Assembly (NCBI RefSeq): GCF_000812945.1
Contig: NZ_JSYM01000001.1
Span: 992,001 to 1,056,000, forward strand
Direction: 5' to 3'
Length of the DNA: 64,000 bases
Origin: Flavobacterium sp. AED
GTDB lineage: Bacteria; Bacteroidota; Bacteroidia; Flavobacteriales; Flavobacteriaceae
Positions 44,646 through 53,647 of this stretch are shown here, piece by piece. The stretch's first letter is position 1, and every line of letters begins with the position of its first letter. The notes beneath the pieces were generated by a model, which worked only from the letters and a program-made list of their open reading frames with translations, ran no database searches and had not been told where the DNA came from. A program made the translations under genes and the position numbers.

Positions 44646-44653
44646 CAAATATA
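44646..44653 (-). promoter_or_regulatory. Candidate -7 element of pgk
   Basis: The minus strand reads TATATTTG, 37 bp before the pgk start. Confidence 0.45.
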
Positions 44654-44840
44654 GAACTTTTCAGGAACTAAAAAATAAGAATAGTTTGAAAATTAGGGAA
44701 ATCCACTAACGAAAACGTTGTAATTCTCTCAAATTATTTATTTTTTGAAATTAATTTTAAGGAACCTACTTTTATTTTTTATACTTTTAAAAGTAATTTA
44801 GATATAAAAAACAGCTCCTTTCATTTTGATTTTTAAAATT

Positions 44841-45611
44841 ATGAAACATTCTTTTTTGTTTGATTTAGATGCTCGTTATATTGTTATTTTTTTATTTTTT
44901 TCAATGCTTATAACGATAAGGATAGGGTACACAATTGGATTCAAAAAACCGAAAAAAGATTCCGATGATTTTGGAATTTTATCCTCTTTATTAGGATTAT
45001 TGGCTTTGTTATTGGCTTTTACATTTGGAATGGCAGGTTCTCGTTATGAAAACAGAAGAACAAATGTAATTAACGAAGCCAATAGTATTGGAACGGCAAT
45101 TTTACGTTCGGATATTTATCCGGATAGTTTAAAAAAAGTGTACAAAGCTGATTTTCAAACGTATTTAAACGCTAGAATTGACTATTTTGATTCGAATAGA
45201 GATGATGATAAAATCAATTCATCGCTAAAAAAATCAGAGGAGTACAGTAAAAAATTATGGAATCGAGCCAGTTTTTACGCAAAAAATAAAGATTATTTTA
45301 TACAATCTAATATGATGTTGCCAGCCTTAAATGATATGTTTGATGCCGCATCTTCTACCAATACCGTATATAATTCAGCAGTTCCTGAATCCATCGTTTA
45401 TTTATTATTGGTGTTTTCGATCATTATTTCCTTTTACATTGGCTATAGTTCCGGTTCTAAAAAAATAATGGACAAGTATTTCATCGTCGGTTTTTGCTTG
45501 CTTTCTTGTGTCGTGATTTTGGTTACTTTAGATTTAGACCGACCAAGACGCGGTTTAATTGATTTGGGAAATGAAATCAGTTTATTGAAAGAATTAAAGA
45601 GTAATTTTTAA
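44841..45611 (+). CDS. Bestrophin-like (DUF4239-type) membrane protein
   Basis: From the ATG at 44841 the protein has 256 residues (a TTG at 44826 would add five). It has two transmembrane helices near the start (about 10-30 and 45-65, ILSSLLGLLALLLAFTFGMA). A soluble helical middle follows, with YENRRTNVINEANSIGTAILRS, the recognisable DUF4239 motif. Two helices (about 185-230) and a cytoplasmic end, DRPRRGLIDLGN, complete it. The function is unknown, possibly channel-like. Its stop overlaps the convergent pirin gene by 4 bp. Confidence 0.78.
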   Translation: MKHSFLFDLDARYIVIFLFFSMLITIRIGYTIGFKKPKKDSDDFGILSSLLGLLALLLAFTFGMAGSRYENRRTNVINEANSIGTAILRSDIYPDSLKKVYKADFQTYLNARIDYFDSNRDDDKINSSLKKSEEYSKKLWNRASFYAKNKDYFIQSNMMLPALNDMFDAASSTNTVYNSAVPESIVYLLLVFSIIISFYIGYSSGSKKIMDKYFIVGFCLLSCVVILVTLDLDRPRRGLIDLGNEISLLKELKSNF

Positions 45612-46300
45612 GCATTTGGAATTTCTAAAACGATAAGAAGCGCATTTTCGGATAACGCTTCCCATTCTAAGGAGTCAATTCCGGATAAACTTAATCCGTC
45701 TTTTGATTCTAACAACCGATTTTCGATTTCAAAAGCACCATTAATTACAAAAACAAAAACGCCATTCGAATTGTTTTTTAGCGAATAAAACCCCTCCTTT
45801 CTTGCGTCATACATTCCTATAAAACCCAATGTATTTGAAATTTCAAATAATGTAATTAGTTGGTTTTTATCAGTTAAACCAAAATGAAACTGTTTGAAAT
45901 TGCTTTCGAAATCTTGACTTTTGGCATTGAATCCTATTTGTAAATAACTGACATTTTCTTCCTCATAAGAATTAGTAAGCTCGAAAGACATTTCTTTTTC
46001 GACAGAAACAATTCGGATTTGCTCGACTCCAATAAAACTTTCATTTCCCAAACTGTCTTTGTAATCTACTCCGCCAAACAGCGGTAAAATAAGCACTGCA
46101 GTATTGGCTTTCAAAACCGTTTGGGTTGAATATTGAGGCGTCAGTATTGCTTCGTTTAAAACGTGTAAAGACCCGAATGGTTTTCTACTCTCTTCGAAAT
46201 AATTTCCAAAATTGAATGTAGAAAAACAGTTATATCCATTTGATTTCAACTGCCCTCTCGATTCAGATTTGAATATTTGTGCCGGATTTTGTTGCATCAT
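45608..46300 (-). CDS. Pirin-family cupin protein
   Basis: With the ATG at 46300 the protein has 230 residues. It has the pirin pattern: RKPFGSLHVLNEAILTP near the start, LPLFGGVDYKDS and IGVEQIRIVSVEKEMSFELT in the first cupin, and GVFVFVINGAFEIENRLLES in the second. Pirins of this YhhW-like kind are metal-binding, and some oxidise quercetin; others act in regulation. The classic double His metal motif (HPHRG) is not visible, so the metal site may be changed or lost. Function uncertain. Confidence 0.7.
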   Translation of the reverse strand: MMQQNPAQIFKSESRGQLKSNGYNCFSTFNFGNYFEESRKPFGSLHVLNEAILTPQYSTQTVLKANTAVLILPLFGGVDYKDSLGNESFIGVEQIRIVSVEKEMSFELTNSYEEENVSYLQIGFNAKSQDFESNFKQFHFGLTDKNQLITLFEISNTLGFIGMYDARKEGFYSLKNNSNGVFVFVINGAFEIENRLLESKDGLSLSGIDSLEWEALSENALLIVLEIPNA

Positions 46301-46391
46301 AAAAATAGCCTTTACAATTAAACTATAAACCTGCAAAATTTTAAAATCTTACAGGTTTTGGTATTGTTTTTTATTTACTAATTCAAAAAAC

Positions 46392-47129
46392 TTAACCCGC
46401 AACATTTATGGTGTGTTCCAAGACAAATCCTTCGGCAATACTTCCAGTAATTGTTGATAATTCATTGGCAACGCCATCTGAAAATACATTATCACTGGCA
46501 TTATAAGTATAGCCCGTCATTCCTTTAGAATATCCATTAGCAGTCGAGGAATTTACTAATACAACCGCACTGCTTGAACCTTCAGGAAATGCAATTTGAG
46601 TAACTAGCAGCGATGTCCCTGAAGCATTATAAACATGAACATGAATGTGCGTTGCTCTACCGCTGTACCAACCCGGAAAAATAGATTTAAAACTAACTAT
46701 TCCATCAGCATTTGTAGTTTGTCTTCCTCTCAAAAAGTGAACTGCCGTAAAATCTGCTGATTGCATTCCGGTTCCGCCATATTCTGAATAATAACCGTCC
46801 TTATCGCAATGCCAAATATCTACAATGGCGCCCGCTAAAACAGCACAACTGGCATTGGTGTTTTTTATGGCAACATTAATGGTAAATGCTACTCCAGTTC
46901 TATCACTCACAATATTAGTCGTTACCAGTGAAGCAGGTGTTTTAGTAGGAAATGGTCCCGCTGTTTCTGAGGAAGTTACGGTGCAACTTCCTGATGTAGC
47001 AGTAGAACCTGTAGTTGTAGTTCCTGTTGAAGAAGTAGCATCATCACTGTTACAGGCCTTAATTATAGGAATGACCAAGGATCCTAATCCTATTAATCCC
47101 AATCCTTTTAAAAAATCTTTTCTTTCCAT
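46392..47129 (-). CDS. Intradiol ring-cleavage dioxygenase-like lipoprotein
   Basis: From ATG 47129 the protein has 245 residues. The N-terminus (MERKDFLKGLGLIGLGSLV, then IPIIKAC) is a lipoprotein-like signal with a Cys near residue 26, followed by a Ser/Thr-rich linker. The domain is that of protocatechuate-dioxygenase-type proteins. The iron ligands are likely the tyrosines of HCDKDGYYSEYGGT and GWYSGRATHIHVHVY, plus the two histidines of the latter. An exported, lipid-anchored form suggests surface or periplasmic oxidation of an aromatic compound; the substrate is unknown. No other aromatic-degradation genes are next to it. Confidence 0.85.
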   Translation of the reverse strand: MERKDFLKGLGLIGLGSLVIPIIKACNSDDATSSTGTTTTGSTATSGSCTVTSSETAGPFPTKTPASLVTTNIVSDRTGVAFTINVAIKNTNASCAVLAGAIVDIWHCDKDGYYSEYGGTGMQSADFTAVHFLRGRQTTNADGIVSFKSIFPGWYSGRATHIHVHVYNASGTSLLVTQIAFPEGSSSAVVLVNSSTANGYSKGMTGYTYNASDNVFSDGVANELSTITGSIAEGFVLEHTINVAG

Positions 47130-47274
47130 AGCAAATACCATTTTAATATTACAATGATAAAAGTATTTAAATGCAAATAAGTGCTAAAATTTATGAGGTA
47201 ACCGAAAGATTTTATGCGGTAAACAAGTAAAAAACAGGTTAAATTTGTAATTTTTTAACAATAATACAACCAAC

Positions 47275-47964
47275 TTATTCTTTATGGATTGCGGCAAAAA
47301 AAGCACTTTCATAACTCGCACTTACCGGAATTTCTTCTTGGTTAATATAAATTATTTTGTTCCGTACTTTTTCGATTTTAGAAATGGGAACAATAAAAGA
47401 ACGGTGTACCCTTATAAATTCGGGAACAGGTAACTTTTGAAGGATTGCTTTCAAAGTCATTCTGGCGACAATAGTTTTCTGATTTTGTATGTGAATTTTA
47501 ACGTAATCGTCTAACCCTTCAATATATAAAATATCTGAAAACAGGATTTTTATCAAACTATAATCGGCACGAATAAATAGATACAATTGCTCTGGATCTT
47601 GGTTTTGCAATTTCCATTGCGAAAAGGCTTTTTCTACCGCTTGTTGAAATCGGGAAAACGAGAATGGTTTCAAAATATAATCGGTGGCGCTCAATGTAAA
47701 TCCTTCAACTGCATATTCAGAATACGCAGTGGTGAAAATTACCATCGTTTTGTGTGGCAAATTTTTAAAAAAATCAATTCCGGAAATGGATGGCATATTA
47801 ATATCCAAAAACAATAAATCGACGGGATATTTCTTCAGGTATTTAAATGCCTCCTCCGATTTGGTAAATGTTTTTTGCAAATCTACATATTCGATTTTAT
47901 CACAAAAACTTTGCAAAATATCCAATGCTGGCGGTTCATCATCAAGAGCAATCGCTTTTATCAT
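47275..47964 (-). CDS. LytTR-family response regulator
   Basis: The 229-residue protein has a receiver domain with phospho-acceptor Asp in VDLLFLDINMPSISG (about residue 55) and FTTAYSEYAVEGF. A LytTR DNA-binding domain follows (about 130-225, ILYIEGLDDYVKIHI and FIRVHRSFIVPISKI). It overlaps the kinase gene by 4 bp, so they form one two-component pair. The target genes are unknown. Confidence 0.93.
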   Translation of the reverse strand: MIKAIALDDEPPALDILQSFCDKIEYVDLQKTFTKSEEAFKYLKKYPVDLLFLDINMPSISGIDFFKNLPHKTMVIFTTAYSEYAVEGFTLSATDYILKPFSFSRFQQAVEKAFSQWKLQNQDPEQLYLFIRADYSLIKILFSDILYIEGLDDYVKIHIQNQKTIVARMTLKAILQKLPVPEFIRVHRSFIVPISKIEKVRNKIIYINQEEIPVSASYESAFFAAIHKE

Positions 47965-49016
47965 CCTACTTTTATCGTTAAGGTTACGGTATAGTTTTCC
48001 TGATTATCATCAATTTTCAACACATGGTTGTTGGGATACAAAAGAGACAATCTCTCGATTGTATTTTGCAGTCCAATCCCACTATCCGATTGAATGGATT
48101 GCACTTTATAATTAGAAACAAATAAAGTTAAATAATCTCCAACAATTGTAATCCGAATAGCGATATCAGAATTCTGATTTGGATTTACACCGTGCTTGAA
48201 TGCATTTTCGATAAATGAAATTAAAATAAGTGGCGTGATGCATTTGCCAAAAGCATTCCCTTCTACAACATAATCAACTTTTACGGTGTTGCCCAAACGG
48301 GTTTTTTGAAGCTGAACAAAATTGTTGATGTAATTAATTTCTTTATCCAAAGCAATTACATCATCATTGGCATTTGTTATGATATAGCGCATTAATTCGG
48401 ATAATTGAACCACTGCATCTGCCGTTTTATCATCTTTTTTTATAGCTAAAGAATAAATACTATTCAAGGTATTGAACAAAAAATGAGGATTAATTTGTGC
48501 TTTCAAAAAGGACAATTCCGATTTCATTTTGTCCTTCTCTACTTTCTGTAACCGAATATTGATGGCAAATAATAAACTGGAAACAACTCCAATTAAATAG
48601 ACCAAAGTAGTGTGACTATATTGCGTTGGTGGTCCACCTATAGGTCTTAAAACCATAGGTTTTGGCGGAAGCATTCTTCCCTTTGGTGGGTTTCCGTGTC
48701 CAAAATCCAGAAAATTACGCTCCGGATGATCAAAAACAGTTGAAATCCATAGAAAGAATAATAAAAACAGGACGATAACAATAAAGTACAGTATCAGTTT
48801 TTTTGAAAAATAAACCTTCGGAATTAGATAATAATAATTGAAGTAAAAGAAAAACAGCAACATGAAATAGATCAAAAAATAGATTCTATCATGACCATTA
48901 GTAGCTAAATTCGGCAAACTAAAAACACTTCCTGACGAAGTAAATGCATACGGCAAAAGCATAAATGCTAAACACAGGCATAAATGCAACGCGTAAAAGG
49001 AAATTTCTTTTTTCAT
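47961..49016 (-). CDS. LytS/YehU-type sensor histidine kinase
   Basis: The 351-residue protein has four transmembrane helices (about 5-23, 42-63, 71-92, 134-155) with a Pro/Gly/Arg-rich loop. The His_kinase domain has the phospho-accepting NPHFLFNTLNSIYSLA (His about residue 188). The ATPase end has LISFIENAFKHGVNPNQNSD and GIGLQNTIERLSLLY. There is no large sensor domain, so the signal is probably sensed in the membrane. It phosphorylates the response regulator encoded just downstream. Confidence 0.92.
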   Translation of the reverse strand: MKKEISFYALHLCLCLAFMLLPYAFTSSGSVFSLPNLATNGHDRIYFLIYFMLLFFFYFNYYYLIPKVYFSKKLILYFIVIVLFLLFFLWISTVFDHPERNFLDFGHGNPPKGRMLPPKPMVLRPIGGPPTQYSHTTLVYLIGVVSSLLFAINIRLQKVEKDKMKSELSFLKAQINPHFLFNTLNSIYSLAIKKDDKTADAVVQLSELMRYIITNANDDVIALDKEINYINNFVQLQKTRLGNTVKVDYVVEGNAFGKCITPLILISFIENAFKHGVNPNQNSDIAIRITIVGDYLTLFVSNYKVQSIQSDSGIGLQNTIERLSLLYPNNHVLKIDDNQENYTVTLTIKVG

Positions 49017-49224
49017 AAATCAAACTTAACCATTCAAATTTAAGATTCTAAGCCGTAGCATTCAAATTATTACGGTGAAAACGTTAATTATTGAGGTAAT
49101 TACAAATTATCTTAAACAAATACGGTAATTGATTATGAAATTCGATCCCTTTTTAAGAATCATTTTGCTAACTTCCTAACGTGAAACTTTGCATCCTAAA
49201 ATTTTAGACTAAACCATTTTCTGC

Positions 49225-49232
49225 TATCTTTG
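49225..49232 (+). promoter_or_regulatory. Candidate -7 element of holB, with a near-leaderless start
   Basis: TATCTTTG matches TAnnTTTG, and its last base is only 5 bp before the holB ATG at 49237. A TTTA near 49203-49206 is placed about 18 bp upstream. Transcription from here would begin at or next to the start codon. Confidence 0.5.
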
Positions 49233-49236
49233 CTTC

Positions 49237-50385
49237 ATGCAATTTTCAGAAATTTTAGGACAAGAACACATTAAAAGTCATTTGACAAGAAGTGCTGATT
49301 TGGGTAGAATTCCCCATGCACAATTATTTGTTGGTCCAGAAGGATGTGGTACTTTGCCCATGGCAATTGCTTATGCACAATACATTATCTGCAGCAATCA
49401 AAACTCAGAAAACACGGGTTCAAACGAAGCTTGCAATATCAAATTTCAAAAAACATCCCATCCGGATTTGCATTTTATTTACCCAACCGTAAGTACCGAA
49501 GATGTAAAAACGAAACCAAAAAGTATCGATTTTATCACGGAATGGCGGGAGTTTTTAAACCAAAATCCGTACGGAAGTTTGTTTGATTGGTATCAAATGT
49601 TAGGCGTTAAAAACAAACAAGGAGAAATAAGGGTTGACGATGCGCAGGAAATCTTGAAATCGCTCGCGTTAAAATCCTACGAAGGAGGATACAAAATAAT
49701 GATTATTTGGATGGCCGATAAATTGAATATTGCCGCTTCCAATAAATTATTGAAACTCCTGGAAGAACCAACCGATAAAACGGTTTTTATCTTGATTTCA
49801 GAAAATGAAGAAGATATAATTCAAACCATTCGTTCCCGATGCCAAGTTTTGCATTTTAATGGTTTGAGCGAAAAAGTCATCTCAGAAGCCTTAGTTTCAA
49901 GAGAAAATATAGAATCTAAAACGGCTATAAAAATAGCGCATCAAGCACAAGGGAATTATAACAAAGCACTGCAATTATTGCAACCGGACAGTGAATCTGT
50001 TTTTTTTGAAAAATGGTTTGTTGACTGGGTTCGAGCCGCTTTTAGAGCCAAAGGAAATGCAGCGGCCATTCAGGATTTGATTCAATGGAGCGAGCAAATT
50101 GCCAGTTTAGGAAGAGAAACCCAAAAGAAATTTTTACACTTTTGTATCGATATGTTTCGTCAAGCCTTGTTATTGAATTATCAAACCGCAAGTTTGGTTT
50201 ACATGGAACCACAAGTGGAGAAATTCAAACTGGAGAATTTTGCGCCTTTTGTAAATGGCAACAATATAAATGATATTTTTAAAGAACTTTCGGATGCCAT
50301 GTATCATATTGAACGCAACGGAAATGCAAAAATTATTTTAACCGATTTATCTATAAAACTTACCCGTTTAATTCACAAAAAATAA
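49237..50385 (+). CDS. holB: DNA polymerase III subunit delta' (HolB)
   Basis: The 382-residue protein has the delta' clamp-loader pattern. HAQLFVGPEGCGTLPMAIAYAQ (residues 25-46) is a P-loop lacking the Lys/Thr, as expected for the non-ATPase delta' subunit. ALKSYEGGYKIMIIWMADKL, ASNKLLKLLEEPTDKTVFILI (arginine-finger region nearby, IRSRCQVLHF) and a helical C-terminal domain follow. It works with tau and delta to load the beta clamp. The zinc-binding cysteines are reduced. It is 4 bp ahead of the next gene. Confidence 0.9.
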   Translation: MQFSEILGQEHIKSHLTRSADLGRIPHAQLFVGPEGCGTLPMAIAYAQYIICSNQNSENTGSNEACNIKFQKTSHPDLHFIYPTVSTEDVKTKPKSIDFITEWREFLNQNPYGSLFDWYQMLGVKNKQGEIRVDDAQEILKSLALKSYEGGYKIMIIWMADKLNIAASNKLLKLLEEPTDKTVFILISENEEDIIQTIRSRCQVLHFNGLSEKVISEALVSRENIESKTAIKIAHQAQGNYNKALQLLQPDSESVFFEKWFVDWVRAAFRAKGNAAAIQDLIQWSEQIASLGRETQKKFLHFCIDMFRQALLLNYQTASLVYMEPQVEKFKLENFAPFVNGNNINDIFKELSDAMYHIERNGNAKIILTDLSIKLTRLIHKK

Positions 50386-50389
50386 AAAC

Positions 50390-50773
50390 ATGAACAACAT
50401 TACTTCTATTTTAATTTTGATTTTTCTGGCAATTACTTTTCTGCAATCCGGTTACGACAAACTGTTTTATTGGAAAGACAATGTAGACTGGTTAAAAGGT
50501 CATTTTGCTAAAACACCATTAAAAAATCAAGTGCCGTTGGCCTTACTGAATATTTTAATTTTAGAATTAATCTCAGGTATTCTATGCATTGTTGGTTGCA
50601 TCGAATTATTGATAAACAATGGAAGAGTATTTGGCTTTTATGGAGCTGTTTTCTCTTGTATCACTTTATTGATGTTGCTTTTTGGACAACGATTAGCCAA
50701 AGATTATGATGGAGCCAGAACGATTGTTATCTATTTTATTCCTGCTATAATGGCCGTTTATTGGTTAAACTAA
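50390..50773 (+). CDS. DoxX-like four-helix membrane protein
   Basis: The 127-residue protein has four transmembrane helices. It begins ILILIFLAITFLQSGYDKLFYW (residues 7-28), which fits the DoxX/MauE/YkgB type of small membrane protein, and ends ARTIVIYFIPAIMAVYWLN. Some relatives support quinone or redox enzymes, but this one cannot be assigned. It lies 4 bp after holB and 45 bp before the thioesterase, so it is probably co-transcribed with holB. Confidence 0.75.
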   Translation: MNNITSILILIFLAITFLQSGYDKLFYWKDNVDWLKGHFAKTPLKNQVPLALLNILILELISGILCIVGCIELLINNGRVFGFYGAVFSCITLLMLLFGQRLAKDYDGARTIVIYFIPAIMAVYWLN

Positions 50774-50818
50774 AACCACCACTATTTTAAAAAAAACACT
50801 TACTTTTTATACAAAAAA

Positions 50819-51328
50819 ATGACTCCAAAACATCCTTCAGAATCCCTGACGATATTAACCGATTTAGTTTTACCGAGCGAAACTAATCCTTTGAATAATC
50901 TTTTTGGTGGCGAATTGTTAGCCAGAATGGATCGCGCTGCTAGTATTGCAGCCGGAAGACATTCCCGAAGAATAACCGTGACCGCATCCGTAAATCACGT
51001 AGCGTTTAACAGAGCCATTCCGCTGGGAAGTGTGGTAAATGTGGAGGCGAAAGTTTCCAGAGCTTTCAAAAGTTCAATGGAAATATATATTGACGTTTGG
51101 GTAGAAGACCGACAATCAGGAAACCGTACCAAAGCCAATGAAGCCATTTATACTTTTGTAGCTGTTGATGATACCGGAAGACCTGTAGAAGTGCCACAAA
51201 TAGTTCCAGAAACAGAACTGGAAAAACAACGCTTTGATGCAGCATTACGACGCAAACAGCTCAGTTTAGTTTTAGCAGGAAAAATGAACCCTCATGACGC
51301 TACTGAATTGAAGGCATTGTTCGCGTAA
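50819..51328 (+). CDS. Acyl-CoA thioesterase (YciA-type hotdog fold)
   Basis: The 169-residue hotdog protein shows ETNPLNNLFGGELLARMDRAA, the family's catalytic Asn/Asp region. AVNHVAF-type ASVNHVAFNRAIPLGSVVNVEA and SMEIYIDVWVEDRQSG follow. It hydrolyses medium- or long-chain acyl-CoA to free acid and CoA, as in the BACH/YciA group. Whether it prefers one chain length is not visible. It is followed by a 200-bp AT-rich gap before recA. Confidence 0.9.
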   Translation: MTPKHPSESLTILTDLVLPSETNPLNNLFGGELLARMDRAASIAAGRHSRRITVTASVNHVAFNRAIPLGSVVNVEAKVSRAFKSSMEIYIDVWVEDRQSGNRTKANEAIYTFVAVDDTGRPVEVPQIVPETELEKQRFDAALRRKQLSLVLAGKMNPHDATELKALFA

Positions 51329-51532
51329 CAATCTTATATTAGCTTGCTATTTTTTATTGAAATTTAGATTTGAAAATATTCTTGAAAGAGAAAATTTACA
51401 TCAAAAAAAGAAGTATTTTTACGAAAATAAATGTTCTTACATAAACGAAATTTTCAGGATAATTAGTCATTCTGTCAGTTTCTTACAGTTATAAAATAAT
51501 ACAAATAGATGAAAGAAAAGGTAAAAGAGAAG

Positions 51533-52540
51533 ATGAGTACAGAGAAAGAATCCAAATTAAAAGCGCTACAGCTTACACTTGACAAACTAGACAAAACGTA
51601 CGGAAAAGGAACCGTAATGAAAATGGGTGATAAAGCCATTGAGGAAGTAGAAACTATTTCTTCCGGGTCTTTAGGAATCGATTTAGCATTAGGGGTTGGA
51701 GGATATCCAAGAGGACGAATTATTGAAATATACGGACCGGAATCTTCTGGAAAAACAACTTTGACGCTTCATGCCATTGCTGAGGCTCAAAAAGCGGGAG
51801 GAATTGCTGCTTTTATTGATGCAGAACATGCTTTCGATAGAAATTATGCAGAGAAATTAGGTGTAGATATCGAAAACCTAATCATTTCTCAACCTGATAA
51901 TGGGGAACAAGCACTAGAAATTGCTGAAAACTTGATACGTTCAGGAGCAATTGACATTGTTGTAATTGACTCCGTTGCCGCTTTGACTCCAAAAAGTGAA
52001 ATCGAAGGTGAAATGGGAGATTCTAAAATGGGTCTTCACGCACGTTTGATGTCTCAAGCATTGCGTAAATTAACAGGAACCATCAGCAAAACGCATTGTA
52101 CTGTTTTCTTTATTAACCAATTGAGAGAGAAAATTGGAGTAATGTTTGGTAATCCGGAAACTACAACGGGAGGAAATGCATTGAAGTTTTACGCTTCGGT
52201 TCGTTTAGACATCCGTCGTTCTACTCAAATAAAAGATGGTGATAACGTACTTGGAAACAGAACCAAAGTAAAAGTGGTGAAAAACAAAGTCGCTCCGCCA
52301 TTTAAAATCGCTGAATTTGACATCATGTATGGTGAAGGAATTTCAAAAACAGGAGAAATTTTAGATCTTGCAGTAGAATTTGAAATCATCAAAAAAGCGG
52401 GATCTTGGTTCAGTTATGGTGAAACTAAATTAGGGCAAGGTCGTGATGCTGTTAAGTCTTTAATAAAAGACAATCCGGAATTAGCGGATGAATTAGAAGA
52501 AAAAATTAAAGCCAGAATAAAAGAATTAGCAGAAGCATAA
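51533..52540 (+). CDS. recA: Recombinase RecA
   Basis: From [13 protein letters not shown] (ATG 51533) the protein has 335 residues; an ATG at 51509 would add eight Lys/Glu residues. Walker A is [14 protein letters not shown] and Walker B is [20 protein letters not shown]. It also has the L1/L2 DNA-binding loops ([39 protein letters not shown]). It forms the filament for homologous recombination and SOS. The Lys/Glu-rich C-terminal tail is short. I do not see an SOS box, as expected since many Bacteroidota lack LexA. Confidence 0.97.
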   Translation: MSTEKESKLKALQLTLDKLDKTYGKGTVMKMGDKAIEEVETISSGSLGIDLALGVGGYPRGRIIEIYGPESSGKTTLTLHAIAEAQKAGGIAAFIDAEHAFDRNYAEKLGVDIENLIISQPDNGEQALEIAENLIRSGAIDIVVIDSVAALTPKSEIEGEMGDSKMGLHARLMSQALRKLTGTISKTHCTVFFINQLREKIGVMFGNPETTTGGNALKFYASVRLDIRRSTQIKDGDNVLGNRTKVKVVKNKVAPPFKIAEFDIMYGEGISKTGEILDLAVEFEIIKKAGSWFSYGETKLGQGRDAVKSLIKDNPELADELEEKIKARIKELAEA

Positions 52541-52545
52541 AAACT

Positions 52546-52574
52546 AAAACCCGAAATTTATTCGGGTTTTTTTA
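52546..52574 (+). terminator. Intrinsic terminator of recA
   Basis: AAACCCGAA (52547-52555) pairs with TTCGGGTTT (52561-52569), followed by more T's. Confidence 0.85.
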
Positions 52575-52618
52575 TTTTTACACGCAACCTTTTTCAAAAA
52601 TTTATATCTATTAAAAAA

Positions 52619-52645
52619 CAGCTTCCCCGTCATTTAAAGAAGCTG
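52619..52645 (+). promoter_or_regulatory. Hairpin ahead of the lipoprotein gene
   Basis: CAGCTTC (52619-52625) pairs with GAAGCTG (52639-52645). It ends 20 bp before the lipoprotein start and has no T-run, so it may be a leader structure or a weak stop. Confidence 0.35.
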
Positions 52646-52664
52646 AATAGTATAAATTTAAAAA

Positions 52665-53087
52665 ATGAAAAAAATGAAAAAATTTGCTCTGTTTATTCTG
52701 TTCATTACCACCCTGACAGGATGCTCTCTTGATAATGGCAATCAAGATACTTACACTTATGAAGTACTTCCTGTAGATAGTTATACCTTGCCTGAAAAAT
52801 TTACATTGGGAAGCACTTACGAAATAAAACTAAAATATTCCAAACCTACTGAATGTCATTTTTTTCAAGGTATTTATTACAGTAAAGAACTAAATACACG
52901 AACTATAGCCATTCAAACTGCTGTAAAGAATGGTCAAGTTTGTACACAATCAATCCCAGCACCGTCAGAAGCGTCTTTTAATTTTTATGTAACTAATACT
53001 GGTTCGTACATTTTTAAGTTCTATAAAGGGAAAGATGCCACTGGTAAAGAACTTTTCGAAGAAGTAGAAGTTCCTGTAGTCAACTAA
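52665..53087 (+). CDS. Small lipoprotein of unknown function
   Basis: The 140-residue lipoprotein has a lipobox (FITTLTGC, Cys20). The beta-rich body contains LPEKFTLGSTYEIKLKYSKP and ends NTGSYIFKFYKGKDATGKE, giving an immunoglobulin-like impression. A second ATG at 52674 is possible. I do not recognise the family. It lies 17 bp ahead of the ECF sigma gene on the same strand, so it is probably transcribed with the sigma/anti-sigma pair and may be part of that envelope response. Confidence 0.75.
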   Translation: MKKMKKFALFILFITTLTGCSLDNGNQDTYTYEVLPVDSYTLPEKFTLGSTYEIKLKYSKPTECHFFQGIYYSKELNTRTIAIQTAVKNGQVCTQSIPAPSEASFNFYVTNTGSYIFKFYKGKDATGKELFEEVEVPVVN

Positions 53088-53104
53088 CAAATAGAATAAA
53101 TTCT

Positions 53105-53647
53105 GTGGGATTAGATCAAATAATTAATGACTGTAAAAAAAGTTGCTCCAAAGCTCAAGAACAATTGTATCAATTGTTCGCTAAAAAGTTTTTTGGGGTA
53201 TGCCTGAAGTATTCCAATAATTATGCTGATGCCCAAGACAATTTACAAGATGGATTTATAATTATCTTCAAAAAAATAGAACAGTTTAGCGGCAAAGGCT
53301 CTTTTGAAGGCTGGGCCAAAAGAATAATCATAAACAATGCGCTCCAAAAATACAAAGGCGTCCGGTACATGGAGGTTATCAATGAAAATATTCCTGACGA
53401 GGAAATTGACGTTGACGACGAAAATATTCCAATTGAATATTTAATGCAAATCATCCAAGAATTACCTGATCAATATCGATTAGTCTTCAGCCTCTACGTT
53501 CTCGATGGTTATTCTCATAAAGAGGTCGCAGAAATGCTTAAAATAACAACAGGAACCACAAAATCAAATCTTGCCAGAGCACGGTTGATTTTAAAAGAGA
53601 AAATAGAAGCGTATACAAGAATTGAAATAAAGTCATTGGCAAAATGA
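53105..53647 (+). CDS. ECF-type RNA polymerase sigma factor
   Basis: The 180-residue sigma factor starts with GTG (the upstream lipoprotein stop and spacing make this the only good start). Region 2 has QEQLYQLFAKKFFGVCLKYS, DNLQDGFIIIFKKIEQFSG and FEGWAKRIIINNALQKYK. Region 4 has LPDQYRLVFSLYVLDGYSHK, then EVAEMLKITTGTTKSNLARA. It directs polymerase to a small set of promoters. Its stop overlaps the next gene by 4 bp (53644-53647), and that next gene starts with an anti-sigma-like segment, so the two form a sigma/regulator pair. Confidence 0.9.
   Translation: MGLDQIINDCKKSCSKAQEQLYQLFAKKFFGVCLKYSNNYADAQDNLQDGFIIIFKKIEQFSGKGSFEGWAKRIIINNALQKYKGVRYMEVINENIPDEEIDVDDENIPIEYLMQIIQELPDQYRLVFSLYVLDGYSHKEVAEMLKITTGTTKSNLARARLILKEKIEAYTRIEIKSLAK

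Noticed and set aside
49300..49380. Degenerate P-loop in HolB as a sign of damage
   Set aside because: The delta' subunit normally lacks a working Walker A, so the missing Lys/Thr is expected.
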